NCBI GenBank assembly: GCA_963772335.1
Contig: CAVYXF010000008.1
Span: 434,001-498,000, forward strand
Direction: 5' to 3'
DNA from: CAVYXF01 sp963772335
GTDB taxonomy: Bacteria; Pseudomonadota; Alphaproteobacteria; Rhizobiales; Rhodomicrobiaceae
Length of the DNA: 64,000 nucleotides
Part shown: positions 1-8,876 of the stretch, piece by piece
Numbering within the stretch: position 1 is the first letter of the stretch
How the letters are laid out: each line of letters starts with the position of its first letter
Position numbers and translations under genes: made by a program
Notes under the pieces: generated by a model
The model's input: the letters and a program-made list of their open reading frames with translations, nothing else
Told to the model about the DNA's origin: nothing
Databases searched by the model: none

Positions 1-6
1 CTCCGC

Positions 7-1139
7 CTAAGGAATGTCCGCGACCTCCTTCGGCCCACCACCATGTATCCGCTGGGCGAGAGCAGCCTGTACGAAGGGGTCGATTTCGCCGTCGAGCACG
101 GCTGGCGGATTGGTGCTTTCAACGCCAGTGCGCAGGTCTTTCACAATCTGATAGGGCTGCAGCACATAGGAGCGGATCTGGTGTCCCCAGCCAATTTCGG
201 TCTTCGACGCCTGCTGGGCCTGGGCCTCCTCCTCACGCTTCTTCAGCTCCAGTTCGTAGAGCCGCGCTTTAAGCATCGCCCAGGCGGTCGCCCGGTTCTT
301 ATGCTGCGAGCGCTCGTTTTGGCACTGCACGACAATGCCGGTGGGCAGATGGGTGATGCGTACCGCGGAGTCCGTGGTGTTGACATGCTGGCCGCCCGCG
401 CCGCTTGAGCGATAGGTATCGATGCGGCACTCGCTCTCGTTGATCTCGATGTTGATGGTGTCGTCGACGGCGGGATAGACCCAGACCGAAGCGAAGCTGG
501 TATGGCGCCGCGCGTTGGAATCGAAAGGCGAGATACGCACCAGGCGGTGCACACCAGAACTCGGTCTTCAGCCAGCCATAGGCGTTGGTACCTTTCACCA
601 GCAGGGTCGCCGATTTCAGGCCCGCTTCTTCGCCGGGGCTCGTCTCCATCAGCTCGGTCTTGAAGCGCTTCTCCTCGGCCCAGCGCATGTACATGCGCAG
701 TAACATCTGTGCCCAGTCCTGGCTCTCGGTGCCGCCCGCGCCGGCATGAACTTCGACATAGGCGTCGTTGCCATCGGCCTCGCCCGAGAGCAGAGCCTCG
801 ACCTCGCGCTTCTGCGCCGTCTTGAGCAAACCGCCAAGCGCTTTCTCCGCCTCGGCGACCACCTCGCTATCGCCCTCCTCCTCGCCGAGCTCGATCAGCT
901 CGACATTGTCGGAGAGGCTGCGCTCAAGGTCTGCGTAGGCGTTGATGGCGTCATCCAGATGCTGGCGCTCGCGCATCACGGCGCGCGCCTTCTGGGTGTC
1001 GTTCCACAGACCCGGGTCCTCGGCGAGCGCGTTCAGCTCCTTGAGCCGCGCATTGGCCGTATCCCAGTCAAAGATGCCTCCGCAGGAGCGAGAGGGATTC
1101 CCGGATCTCGTCGACCATGTTCTGCGCTTCCGCACGCAT
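7..1139 (-). CDS. prfB: Peptide chain release factor 2, with one programmed and one unexplained frameshift
   Basis: RF2 recognises UGA/UAA stop codons and releases the finished protein on the ribosome. The anticodon-like SPF motif (in RISPFDSNARR) and the catalytic GGQ (in SSGAGGQHVNTTDS) are both present. The gene reads in three pieces. ATG at 1139, preceded by an AAGGAG ribosome site, gives MRAEAQNMVDEIRESLSLL and stops at an in-frame TGA at codon 24, the known RF2 autoregulatory site. The next frame continues with DWDTANARLKELN up to about 560. There the frame must change again, because one extra T in a TT pair (558-559) would otherwise replace the conserved ESGVHRLVR with nonsense. Without that base the protein is about 376 residues, normal for the family. 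It is the last gene of the amiC-mrcA-prfB series. The second shift is either a sequencing error or a disabling mutation; RF2 is normally essential, so error is likelier. Confidence 0.93.
1067..1081 (-). promoter_or_regulatory. Programmed +1 frameshift site of prfB
   Basis: On the coding strand the sequence is GGAGGCATCTTTGAC: a Shine-Dalgarno-like GGAGG (1081-1077) three bases before CTT TGA C, the slippery Leu codon and UGA stop. Codon 23 is CTT (1073-1071) and codon 24 is TGA (1070-1068). The zero frame ends here, while the +1 frame resumes GAC TGG GAT as DWDTANARL. This matches the E. coli prfB arrangement, in which scarce RF2 lets ribosomes slip and make more RF2. Confidence 0.93.
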
Positions 1140-1211
1140 GTTGTTGTCTCCTTACAAGTCGATGCGCGCACCGCGAGGCACGCATTTCAAAGAAGATATA
1201 GGATCAGGCGC

Positions 1212-3809
1212 TCAATAAACATCCCCGACGCGGGGCTGCTGGCGGTAGTAGCCGCTCGCGCGCGGTGGCGGCGGCGCGCTGGAATCGTAGGTCTCGGCCT
1301 GCTGAGCTTCGACATCGGCTCCGGGGAGCGTCACGTAATTGTTGCCGTCCGGCGCGTCCTCATTGGGCTTGAAAGCCTCAAGGATGGTCTTCTCCGAATT
1401 GGGTGAGGCCCGCAGGCCGGTGTCGTGATCGACGCGAACCAGTTTAATTCCCGGCGGCACTCGGAACGGCACAGCCGGCTTGTCGGCAAGCGCCAGCATC
1501 ATGAAGTCCCGAAAGATCGGCGAGGCGATGCCGCCGCCGGTCTCGCCCTTGCCCATCGGCTCGGGATCGTCGTAGCCGACGAACACACCGGCAACGAGAT
1601 CCGGCGAGAAGCCGATGAACCAGGCGTCCTTCTCGTCATTGGTCGTGCCGGTCTTGCCGGCGAGCGGTTTGCCCACCTTCGCGACTTTATATCCCGTGCC
1701 GCGCCGGACCACGCCCTCCAGCAGCGACACCATTTGATAGGCGGTTTGCGGATCCATGATCTGCTTGCGGGTATCGACGAGCTCGGGCTCGTCCTGCCCG
1801 TGCCATGCCTCGGCAGCGCAGCCTTTGCATTCACGGCTGTCGTGATGCCAGATGGTCTTGCCGAAGCGGTCCTGGATACGGTCGATCAGCGTCCAGTGCA
1901 CCTGCTTGCCGCCATTGACGAACGAGCAATAGGCGGTCGCAAGGCGCAGCAGCGTGGTCTCGCCAGCGCCGAGCGCCATGGAGAGATAGGGCGGCAGATC
2001 GTCATAGACGCCCATCCGGCGCGCATATTCGCCGATCAGCGGCATGCCGAGATCATTGGCGAGCCGCACCGTCATGAGGTTGCGCGATTTTTCCAGGCCG
2101 ATCCGGAGCGTCGAGGCGCCGTGCGACTCCTTCTCGTAATTCTGCGGCGTCCAGGCTTCCTTGCCGGGGCCCTGTTCAATGGTGAGCGGCGCATCCAGCA
2201 TGATCGAGGACGGGTTATAGCCATTGTCGAGGGCGGCGGCGTAGACGATCGGCTTGAAGGCGGAGCCGGGCTGCCGTTTGGCCTGCATCGCACGGTCGAA
2301 CTGGCTCTCGGCATAGGAGAAGCCACCGGCAACCGCCAGCACGCGCCCGGTATGCGGGTCCATGACCACGAGCGCGCCTTCCACCTTGGGGATCTGTACC
2401 AGCCGCCAGCCCTGCGCCTTGGTGGCGGCGCCTTTCACCTCATTGCCGTCCTCGTCGTCTTTGGTGACGTTCTCCTGCGGCGCAACATAAATCACATCGC
2501 CAACGTTCAGGATTTCGGCGACCGAGCTGCCGGACTTCTTGCCGCGTGCCCAGCGGACCTCATCCAGCCGAAGCTCAACGGTCTTGCGGGCTTTTTCACC
2601 TTGGCCGGCGCCGTTCTTGTCGGGCTGGAGACCCACAACCGCTTTGTCGCGGCCAGCTTCCAGGACGACACCGAGGCGCCAGGGATCGAGATCGGCAAGA
2701 ACCGGGATATCGGCAAGTGCCGCGCCCCAATCCGCGCCGGCAACGGTGATACGCTTCACCGGCCCGCGAAAGCCCTTCTTGCGGTCATAGCGCACCAGCC
2801 CCTCGCGCAGCGCAGTGCGGGCCATCTTCTGCAGTGTAGGATCGAGCGTGGAGCGAACCGACAGGCCGCCGCCATAGAGCTTGTCCTCGTTATAGAGGTC
2901 GATGATGGTGCGGCGGACTTCTTCCGAGAAATATTCCGCAGCATAGAGCGAGGAGCCGAAGGGGCGCGGGTTGATGACGAACGGCTTGTTTCGCGCCGTC
3001 TCCGCTTCCTGACCAGTGATGAAGCCTTCGGCCTCCATGCGCCCGATCACCCAGTTGCGCCGCTCGATCGCCCGATCGCGATAGCGGACGGGATGGTAAT
3101 TGTTCGGGCCCTTCGGCAGGGCGGCGAGATAAGCGACCTCCTCGATCTCCAGGTCCTGCAACTCCTTGCCGAAATAATTGAGTGCTGCGGCGGCCACGCC
3201 ATAGGATCCCATGCCGAGGAAAATATCGTTGAGGTAGAGCTCGAGGATCTTCTCCTTGGAATAGGCGCGCTCGATGCGGACGGCGAGGATTGCCTCCTTG
3301 AGCTTACGTGTCATGCTCAGATCGCTCGACAACAGAAAGTTCTTGGCGACCTGCTGGGTGATGGTGGAGGCGCCTTCCGGGCGCTTGGTCTTGCCAGAGA
3401 GGAAATTCTCCGCATTCACCTTGATGGCACGGGCGATGCCCTGCAAATCGACACCTCTGTGCTCGTAGAAATTCTGATCTTCTGCGGCCAGAAAGGCGTT
3501 GATGAGCCGCCGCGGCATGGACTGAATCGGCACATAGATGCGCTTTTCGCGGGCAAACTCCCCGATCAAGCTGCCGTCATTGGCATGGACGCGCGTCATC
3601 ACCGCCGGCTCGTAATTCGCCAGCTTGTCGTAATCGGGAAGATCCTGGGTAATTTGCCAGAGCAGATAGCCGGCCACCGCCGCGCCTGCGAGAAACAGGA
3701 TTACGCCCGCCGTAAATGCGAAGCCGAGAAAACGCAGCAGCAGGCTCTTCCGACGCTTTTTCTGAATCTCAGGCGGCAGGATCGGAGCGTTTGGATACAT
3801 TGGCGTCAT
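1212..3809 (-). CDS. mrcA: Penicillin-binding protein 1A (bifunctional transglycosylase/transpeptidase)
   Basis: Class A PBP of 865 residues that polymerises lipid II glycan strands and cross-links peptides in the periplasm. There is a short cytoplasmic tail and one membrane anchor at about 24-50. The GT51 domain shows the catalytic EDQNFYEHRG (Glu100), GASTITQQ (about 136-143), RKLKEAILAVRIER and KEKILELYLN. An OB-like insert follows at about 330-460. The transpeptidase has SAFK (nucleophile Ser506), SRN (565-567) and KTGT (709-712). Length and motif order are normal for alphaproteobacterial PBP1A. It lies between amiC upstream and prfB downstream on the same strand. The C-terminal tail is Pro/Gln-rich and disordered-looking. 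Confidence 0.95.
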   Translation of the reverse strand: MTPMYPNAPILPPEIQKKRRKSLLLRFLGFAFTAGVILFLAGAAVAGYLLWQITQDLPDYDKLANYEPAVMTRVHANDGSLIGEFAREKRIYVPIQSMPRRLINAFLAAEDQNFYEHRGVDLQGIARAIKVNAENFLSGKTKRPEGASTITQQVAKNFLLSSDLSMTRKLKEAILAVRIERAYSKEKILELYLNDIFLGMGSYGVAAAALNYFGKELQDLEIEEVAYLAALPKGPNNYHPVRYRDRAIERRNWVIGRMEAEGFITGQEAETARNKPFVINPRPFGSSLYAAEYFSEEVRRTIIDLYNEDKLYGGGLSVRSTLDPTLQKMARTALREGLVRYDRKKGFRGPVKRITVAGADWGAALADIPVLADLDPWRLGVVLEAGRDKAVVGLQPDKNGAGQGEKARKTVELRLDEVRWARGKKSGSSVAEILNVGDVIYVAPQENVTKDDEDGNEVKGAATKAQGWRLVQIPKVEGALVVMDPHTGRVLAVAGGFSYAESQFDRAMQAKRQPGSAFKPIVYAAALDNGYNPSSIMLDAPLTIEQGPGKEAWTPQNYEKESHGASTLRIGLEKSRNLMTVRLANDLGMPLIGEYARRMGVYDDLPPYLSMALGAGETTLLRLATAYCSFVNGGKQVHWTLIDRIQDRFGKTIWHHDSRECKGCAAEAWHGQDEPELVDTRKQIMDPQTAYQMVSLLEGVVRRGTGYKVAKVGKPLAGKTGTTNDEKDAWFIGFSPDLVAGVFVGYDDPEPMGKGETGGGIASPIFRDFMMLALADKPAVPFRVPPGIKLVRVDHDTGLRASPNSEKTILEAFKPNEDAPDGNNYVTLPGADVEAQQAETYDSSAPPPPRASGYYRQQPRVGDVY

Positions 3810-3869
3810 TTGTCCGGCTGTGGCTCGCTTGATCGTTGGCCTGACGGCGGTCCCTCAATCGGCGCGGCG

Positions 3870-5195
3870 TCACCCCGGCGCGCTGACATGGTGCTTGGCG
3901 AAAAATGCCTTCACCGATTCAACGATGGCGTCGGCCACCTTTGACCGCCATTCCTCGGAGGTCAAGGCACTTTCGTCCTCGGCGTGGCTGAGATAACCGA
4001 GTTCCAAGAGGACCGAGGGGACATCCTCCGCCTTTAAGACGCGGAAATTGGCGAAACGATGAGGATGTCCGGTCAGCTCGATATTTCCTTTAAGGTTGGT
4101 CAGCATCAACTTGGCGAAGGAGACGGAGAGATTCTTCGTTTCCCGGTGCATAAGATCCATCAAGATATTGGCAAGACTGTCGTCCGCGGACGCAGGCAGC
4201 TCGACACCGGCCAACGCATCAGACCGGTTTTCGCGCGCGGCGATCAACTTGGCGAGGTCGTCGGAGGCTTCTTCCGAGAGCGTATAGATGCTGGCGCCGC
4301 GCACGTCGGTTGCTGCGACCTTCGCGCCGAGCAGCGGATGCTTAAGGTCGAGCGCGTCGGCATGAATGGAGATCAGCAGGTCGGCCTGCTCGGCGCGGGC
4401 GCGCTCGACGCGTTCGGGCAGCTGGATGAAAATATCATCCTCGCGCGTCATCACCACCTTGAAGCTGCCCGTCGCATCGAGCCTGGCTTTCAGCGTCTTC
4501 GAGAATGCGAGAACGACATTTTTCTCGAAGATCCCGGACGGGCTGATGGCGCCCGGGTCGACGCCCCCATGACCTGGATCGATGACGATGACGGCTTTGG
4601 TCTTCTTCTCCGGCGCGGCAGTGTTCGGGTTGATCTTCTCAGTCTGGGTCTGAAAACCGGGCGGTGAAAGCGACGGGGGTGCCACCTGCCGCTGGCGCGC
4701 CTTATCAAACTCTTCTCTGGAGGTGCGCACCATGTCGATCACAAGGCGTGCTGGCTGACCGTTTTCGGCTTTGCGCACGAACGCCTTCTCAATTCGCACG
4801 GGCTCTACCACATCTATGACGATGCGCGATTTACCGGGCGCGAACAGGCCATAGCGGAACGCGCTGACAAGCCCCTTGCCCTTCGATCCGACCCCGCTCG
4901 GCATCAGGAATTGAACCTCGGGCAGATCGACGATCACCCGATAGGGGTCGGGCAGCGCAAAGACGCGGAAATCCACCTGCGCCGAGAGGTCGGCAACGAA
5001 CCGCGTCCGGGAGAGATCCCCGCCGATCCGCGCATCGTTGGCGACCGTACCGCCTTCGGGCGAGGGTGCGGCAATGGATGATGAAGCCAACCCACAGACT
5101 AACCCCCATGCAAGGGCCAGAAGGATCGCGCCGAGCAGGCCAGGGCGCGACATCCGGTTTGCAAGTGAAGGCCGAAACACCAACATTTCCCCCAT
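3870..5195 (-). CDS. amiC: N-acetylmuramoyl-L-alanine amidase, AMIN + Amidase_3
   Basis: Periplasmic zinc amidase that removes peptide stems from peptidoglycan during cell separation. A hydrophobic signal segment (MSRPGLLGAILLALAWGLV) is followed by an AMIN domain (from about RTRFVADLSAQVDFRVF to PVRIEKAFV), a Pro/Gln linker and an Amidase_3 domain with the zinc-ligand signatures DPGHGGVDPG, FEKNVVL and ISIHADALD. The start is uncertain. Candidate ATGs are at 5195, 5186 and 5153, none with a strong ribosome site, and the signal peptide starts cleanly at 5153. It is followed 60 bases later by mrcA. Divergent from rne. Confidence 0.9.
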   Translation of the reverse strand: MGEMLVFRPSLANRMSRPGLLGAILLALAWGLVCGLASSSIAAPSPEGGTVANDARIGGDLSRTRFVADLSAQVDFRVFALPDPYRVIVDLPEVQFLMPSGVGSKGKGLVSAFRYGLFAPGKSRIVIDVVEPVRIEKAFVRKAENGQPARLVIDMVRTSREEFDKARQRQVAPPSLSPPGFQTQTEKINPNTAAPEKKTKAVIVIDPGHGGVDPGAISPSGIFEKNVVLAFSKTLKARLDATGSFKVVMTREDDIFIQLPERVERARAEQADLLISIHADALDLKHPLLGAKVAATDVRGASIYTLSEEASDDLAKLIAARENRSDALAGVELPASADDSLANILMDLMHRETKNLSVSFAKLMLTNLKGNIELTGHPHRFANFRVLKAEDVPSVLLELGYLSHAEDESALTSEEWRSKVADAIVESVKAFFAKHHVSAPG

Positions 5196-5906
5196 GCAGC
5201 GAAATGCGCAGAGCCTAGCCGAGCCGGCCAGCTTTGTCCAAACAGCTTCATAAAGTGAAGAATTAAGGTGACGTTGTGATTTTTGCGTTACAGCTGATCC
5301 GTCCCTGCAGAGACTTGCCGATCGCTGCGACACGCATTATTAGTGTGACATCGTAGCGCTTTGCGAGGGGAGGCATGATCCGGCTCAACGGAGCTTGCCA
5401 GCTAAGGTTCGCTTGGCTTACGTATCAGGATTTGGTTCGACAGGCCCGTGTTCGGCCCTGCCGACCGGATTTGAGAGGGAGGTGGCTGTCGCTCTGGCAT
5501 AGCTGGGGTGTATGGCATAGCCTTCGTCGAGGTTTTCCGTTCCTCGCCAGAAGCTCACTCGATGCTTGAGGGACGCCGCGTAGATGACCGGGATAGAATC
5601 GGTGCACTCTGCGCTCGAAATTAAGCCGCGAATGCGGCGGTGCCTAACGCTGGCATTGCGACATTCGCAACGATGATAACACTCGCGCTCAGGCAGAACG
5701 ATGCGCGCCATGCATGAAACCAACGGGCGAGACCGTTGCCGCATTTCCCCTGCGGGAGGAAAGAGAGCGGCCCGTTTCATCTTGCGCAGATTCATCACGC
5801 CCGGGCGCCCGAAAATACAGCGCGCCACCGCGCGGATGCGACATTCAGCCTATGCTCAGGGATTTGCTGATCTCCTCCGCCCCTTGCGCGCGGGAGACAA
5901 GATTAC
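5196..5906. other. 710-base divergent intergenic region, amiC / rne
   Basis: No convincing gene. Open frames here (for example 5418-5828 minus) lack family-like composition and ribosome sites. The stretch next to amiC is AT-richer (5245-5350) and probably carries promoters for one or both genes. The remainder would be an unusually long rne leader, plausible because RNase E mRNAs are autoregulated through long 5' leaders in E. coli, but I see no confident conserved hairpin. Confidence 0.4.
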
Positions 5907-8855
5907 ATGGCAAATAAGATGCTCATCGACGCCACGCATCCGGAGGAAACCCGGGTGGTTGTGGTGCGCGATAATCGGGTCGAGGAATTCGACTACGAAT
6001 CCGCAGCGAAGAAACAGCTTCGCGGCAATATCTATTTAGCGAAGGTCACGCGCGTCGAGCCCTCGCTTCAGGCCGCCTTCGTTAACTATGGCGGCAATCG
6101 TCACGGCTTTCTGCCGTTCAACGAGATTCACCCCGATTATTATCATCTTCCGCTCGCCGAGCGGCAGGCGCTCAAGCAGGAAGAGCACCGCGCCTCGCGT
6201 GCCGCCCAGGCCCGAAGTCACCGGGAAGAGCGCGGCAAGGGCGGCAAGGATGGCCATCGCGAGCGCCGGGCTGAGAAAACCAAGCCCGAGGCTAGCGCGG
6301 AAGACGCCGAGACCGAGGCTGGCAACCCCGCTGAGCTCGAGATCGTTGCGGCCGAGGAAAACGTTGCACTGAGCGCGGCCGTCGAGGAGAGCGGCGACGA
6401 ATTGGAGCAGCCGGACGCCAGTATTGCGCTCGAAGCCGCACTGCCGGCGACCAAATATTCTGGCGACCTTTATGGCCCCTCCAGCTCCTTAGAGGACGAA
6501 GACGATGCCGAGGGAGAGCCATCGCACCAGGCCGTTGAAGATGGCGAGACTGAGCAGGAAGACGCGGAAGCCGGAAGCGAGGGCGATTTCGGATCGGCAG
6601 CATTCCAGGACGAAGCCAGCGACGACGACGAAGACGACGATGATACCGTCGAAGTGATCAACGACGACAACGAGCGCAAGCCCAGCTCGGAGCGCAAAAC
6701 CGCAGGCGAGGATCGCCAGAGCGGTGGTTCGGTCGAATCGATCGGCAGCGAGGACGCGCTGGAGGAGTTGCCCGAGCGCATCCGCCGCCGCCGGCGCAAT
6801 TACAAGATCCAGGAAGTCATTAAGCGCGGCCAGATCCTGCTCGTGCAGGTCGTCAAGGAGGAGCGCGGCAACAAGGGCGCGGCGCTGACCACCTATCTGT
6901 CGCTGGCCGGCCGCTACACCGTTTTGATGCCGAATACCGGCTCCGGCGGCGGCATTTCCCGCAAGATCTCCTCCCCCGCCGACCGCAAGCGGCTGCGCGA
7001 AATCGCGGGCGAGCTCGACGTTGCGGACGGCATGGGCCTGATCGTTCGCACTGCCGGCGCCTCGCGCACCAAGAGCGAGATCAAGCGCGACTATGAATAT
7101 CTGCTGCGGCTGTGGGAGAATGTCCGCGACCTGACGCTGAAATCCAGCGCCCCCTGCCTCGTCTACGAGGAAGGCGACCTGATCAAGCGCTCGATCCGCG
7201 ACCTCTACAATCGCGACATCGATGAGGTGCTGGTCGCGGGCGAGGAGGCCTACAAGGACGCCAAGGACTTCATGCGCATGCTCATGCCGAGCCATGCCAA
7301 GAACGTCCAGCTCTACAAGGAGCCCGAGCCGGTCTTTATCGCCTATGAGGTCGAGCGGCAGCTCAATGCGATGTTCTCGCCGCAGGTCACGCTTCCCTCC
7401 GGCGGCTACATCGTGCTGAACCAGACCGAGGCGCTGGTCTCGATCGACGTCAACTCCGGCAAGTCGACGCGTGAATTCTCCATCGAGGAGACCGCGCTCA
7501 AGACCAATCTCGAAGCTTCCGAGGAAATTGCGCGCCAGCTCCGCCTGCGCGATTTGGCTGGCCTCATCGTCGTCGACTTCATCGACATGGAGGAGAAGCG
7601 CAACAATCGCTCCGTCGAGCGCAAGCTGAAGGAATGCCTGCGCAACGACCGGGCGCGCATCCAAGTCGGCCGTATCTCGCATTTCGGCTTACTCGAGATG
7701 TCGCGCCAGCGGCTGCGCACCGGCATGATCGAGGGCTCGACCTGCGCCTGCCCGACCTGCCAGGGCACCGGCTTCGTGCGCTCGACCGAGAGCGTCGCGC
7801 TTTCCGTGCTGCGGGGGCTAGAGGACTGGCTGCGCACCAACCAGCCCTGCAATCTCAATACCGTCACCGGAAGCGAGGTCGCGCTCTATATTCTCAACCA
7901 CAAGCGCGGCTATCTGCGCGATATCGAGATCCGCTACGGCGTGTCGCTGAGCATCAGCGCCAATGACCGCGTGCATGGCGGCAGCTATCTCTTGGAGAAG
8001 CTTTCGCCCCCCGTTGCGCCCCCCGTCGCCAATGCCTCGATGGCGGTGCGGCAGGCGGATTGGAAGGACGAGCCCGAAGAGGTGGAGGCGGCGACCGACA
8101 CCGGTACCGACACCGACACTGGCACCGGCGGGGAAGACGGCGACGACGATCGCCGCTCCCGCCGTCGCCGGCGCCGCCGTCGCGGCCGCGGCGAGGCAGG
8201 AGCCGAGCAACATCCCAGCCAAGCGCAGGGCACGCCCGCTCCATGGGCTGCCGAGGACTCCCTGGCCGAGAATGCGGCTGAGGATGAGGAGAATGAGGGC
8301 GAGCCGCGCGCAGCCGCACAGGCCGAAGGTGAGGAGGGCGAGAACGGCAATCGGCGTCGCTCTCGCCGTCGTGGCCGCAGGGGCGGCCGTCATCAGCGCG
8401 CCCGTCAAACGCGCGACGAGGCGGCCCCTAACGGGGAAAGCGCGCCGGAGGCGGCTGAGAGCACGGCCGCGCCAACCGCGCCCGCGGAGGCAGACCTCGC
8501 CGAAAGCGCTATCCACCAGCAACATGCGCCGGAGCCTGCCCTTGCGGAGGAAGCTGCGCCTCTGCCGACGCCCGCTCCAGAGCTGGCCGTTGTGGAGGAA
8601 GCTGCGCCTCTGCCGACGCCCGCTCCAGAGCCGGCCTTTGCTTTCCAGGAGCCTGAGCCCAAGGAATATCGCAATCATCTCAACGGCAACGGTCTCGCCC
8701 ATGAGGAGGCAGGCGCTGCTGCTGCGACAGAGGCCGACGAGACCGCCGAGGAGACGCGTACTGCCGAGGTTGAGGTGGCCGAGCCGGCCGTGATCGCGGA
8801 GCCGAAGCCGCGCGGCACACGCCGCGGGTGGTGGCAGCGCCGCGAGCCAGAGTGA
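5907..8855 (+). CDS. rne: Ribonuclease E
   Basis: Endoribonuclease of the RNA degradosome, 982 residues. The S1 domain at the N-terminus (GNIYLAKVTRVEPSLQAAF, NYGGNRHGFLPF) is split by a roughly 200-residue acidic, low-complexity insertion (about residues 90-290, rich in Glu/Asp, including a run of D/E around 240-250), a feature known from alphaproteobacterial RNase E. The catalytic core keeps the two magnesium-binding Asp motifs (SIDVNSGKST and VVDFIDMEEKRNNRSVE) and the Zn-link CPTCQGTG. The C-terminal scaffold contains two arginine-rich RNA-binding blocks (RRSRRRRRRRRGRG and NRRRSRRRGRRGGR) and a 16-residue tandem repeat. ATG at 5907 follows GGGAGAC. Confidence 0.95.
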   Translation: MANKMLIDATHPEETRVVVVRDNRVEEFDYESAAKKQLRGNIYLAKVTRVEPSLQAAFVNYGGNRHGFLPFNEIHPDYYHLPLAERQALKQEEHRASRAAQARSHREERGKGGKDGHRERRAEKTKPEASAEDAETEAGNPAELEIVAAEENVALSAAVEESGDELEQPDASIALEAALPATKYSGDLYGPSSSLEDEDDAEGEPSHQAVEDGETEQEDAEAGSEGDFGSAAFQDEASDDDEDDDDTVEVINDDNERKPSSERKTAGEDRQSGGSVESIGSEDALEELPERIRRRRRNYKIQEVIKRGQILLVQVVKEERGNKGAALTTYLSLAGRYTVLMPNTGSGGGISRKISSPADRKRLREIAGELDVADGMGLIVRTAGASRTKSEIKRDYEYLLRLWENVRDLTLKSSAPCLVYEEGDLIKRSIRDLYNRDIDEVLVAGEEAYKDAKDFMRMLMPSHAKNVQLYKEPEPVFIAYEVERQLNAMFSPQVTLPSGGYIVLNQTEALVSIDVNSGKSTREFSIEETALKTNLEASEEIARQLRLRDLAGLIVVDFIDMEEKRNNRSVERKLKECLRNDRARIQVGRISHFGLLEMSRQRLRTGMIEGSTCACPTCQGTGFVRSTESVALSVLRGLEDWLRTNQPCNLNTVTGSEVALYILNHKRGYLRDIEIRYGVSLSISANDRVHGGSYLLEKLSPPVAPPVANASMAVRQADWKDEPEEVEAATDTGTDTDTGTGGEDGDDDRRSRRRRRRRRGRGEAGAEQHPSQAQGTPAPWAAEDSLAENAAEDEENEGEPRAAAQAEGEEGENGNRRRSRRRGRRGGRHQRARQTRDEAAPNGESAPEAAESTAAPTAPAEADLAESAIHQQHAPEPALAEEAAPLPTPAPELAVVEEAAPLPTPAPEPAFAFQEPEPKEYRNHLNGNGLAHEEAGAAAATEADETAEETRTAEVEVAEPAVIAEPKPRGTRRGWWQRREPE
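8546..8631 (+). repeat. 48-bp tandem duplication inside rne
   Basis: A stretch beginning ggaggaagctgcgcctctgc at 8546 recurs identically from 8594, a period of 48 bp (16 codons). It encodes two copies of EEAAPLPTPAPE in the disordered C-terminal scaffold of RNase E. Being a multiple of three, it keeps the frame. Confidence 0.9.
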
Positions 8856-8876
8856 ATCGCTCGCCTCATAGCGCTG

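Noticed and set aside
1425..3944. An 839-codon open frame on the plus strand opposite mrcA
   Set aside because: It is antisense to a gene with clear PBP1A motifs, has no recognisable domains and shows the composition expected of a mirror frame in GC-rich DNA.
5418..5828. A 136-codon frame in the rne leader region
   Set aside because: No ribosome site, no hydrophobic or domain pattern, high Arg/Ser/Pro content; more likely leader DNA.
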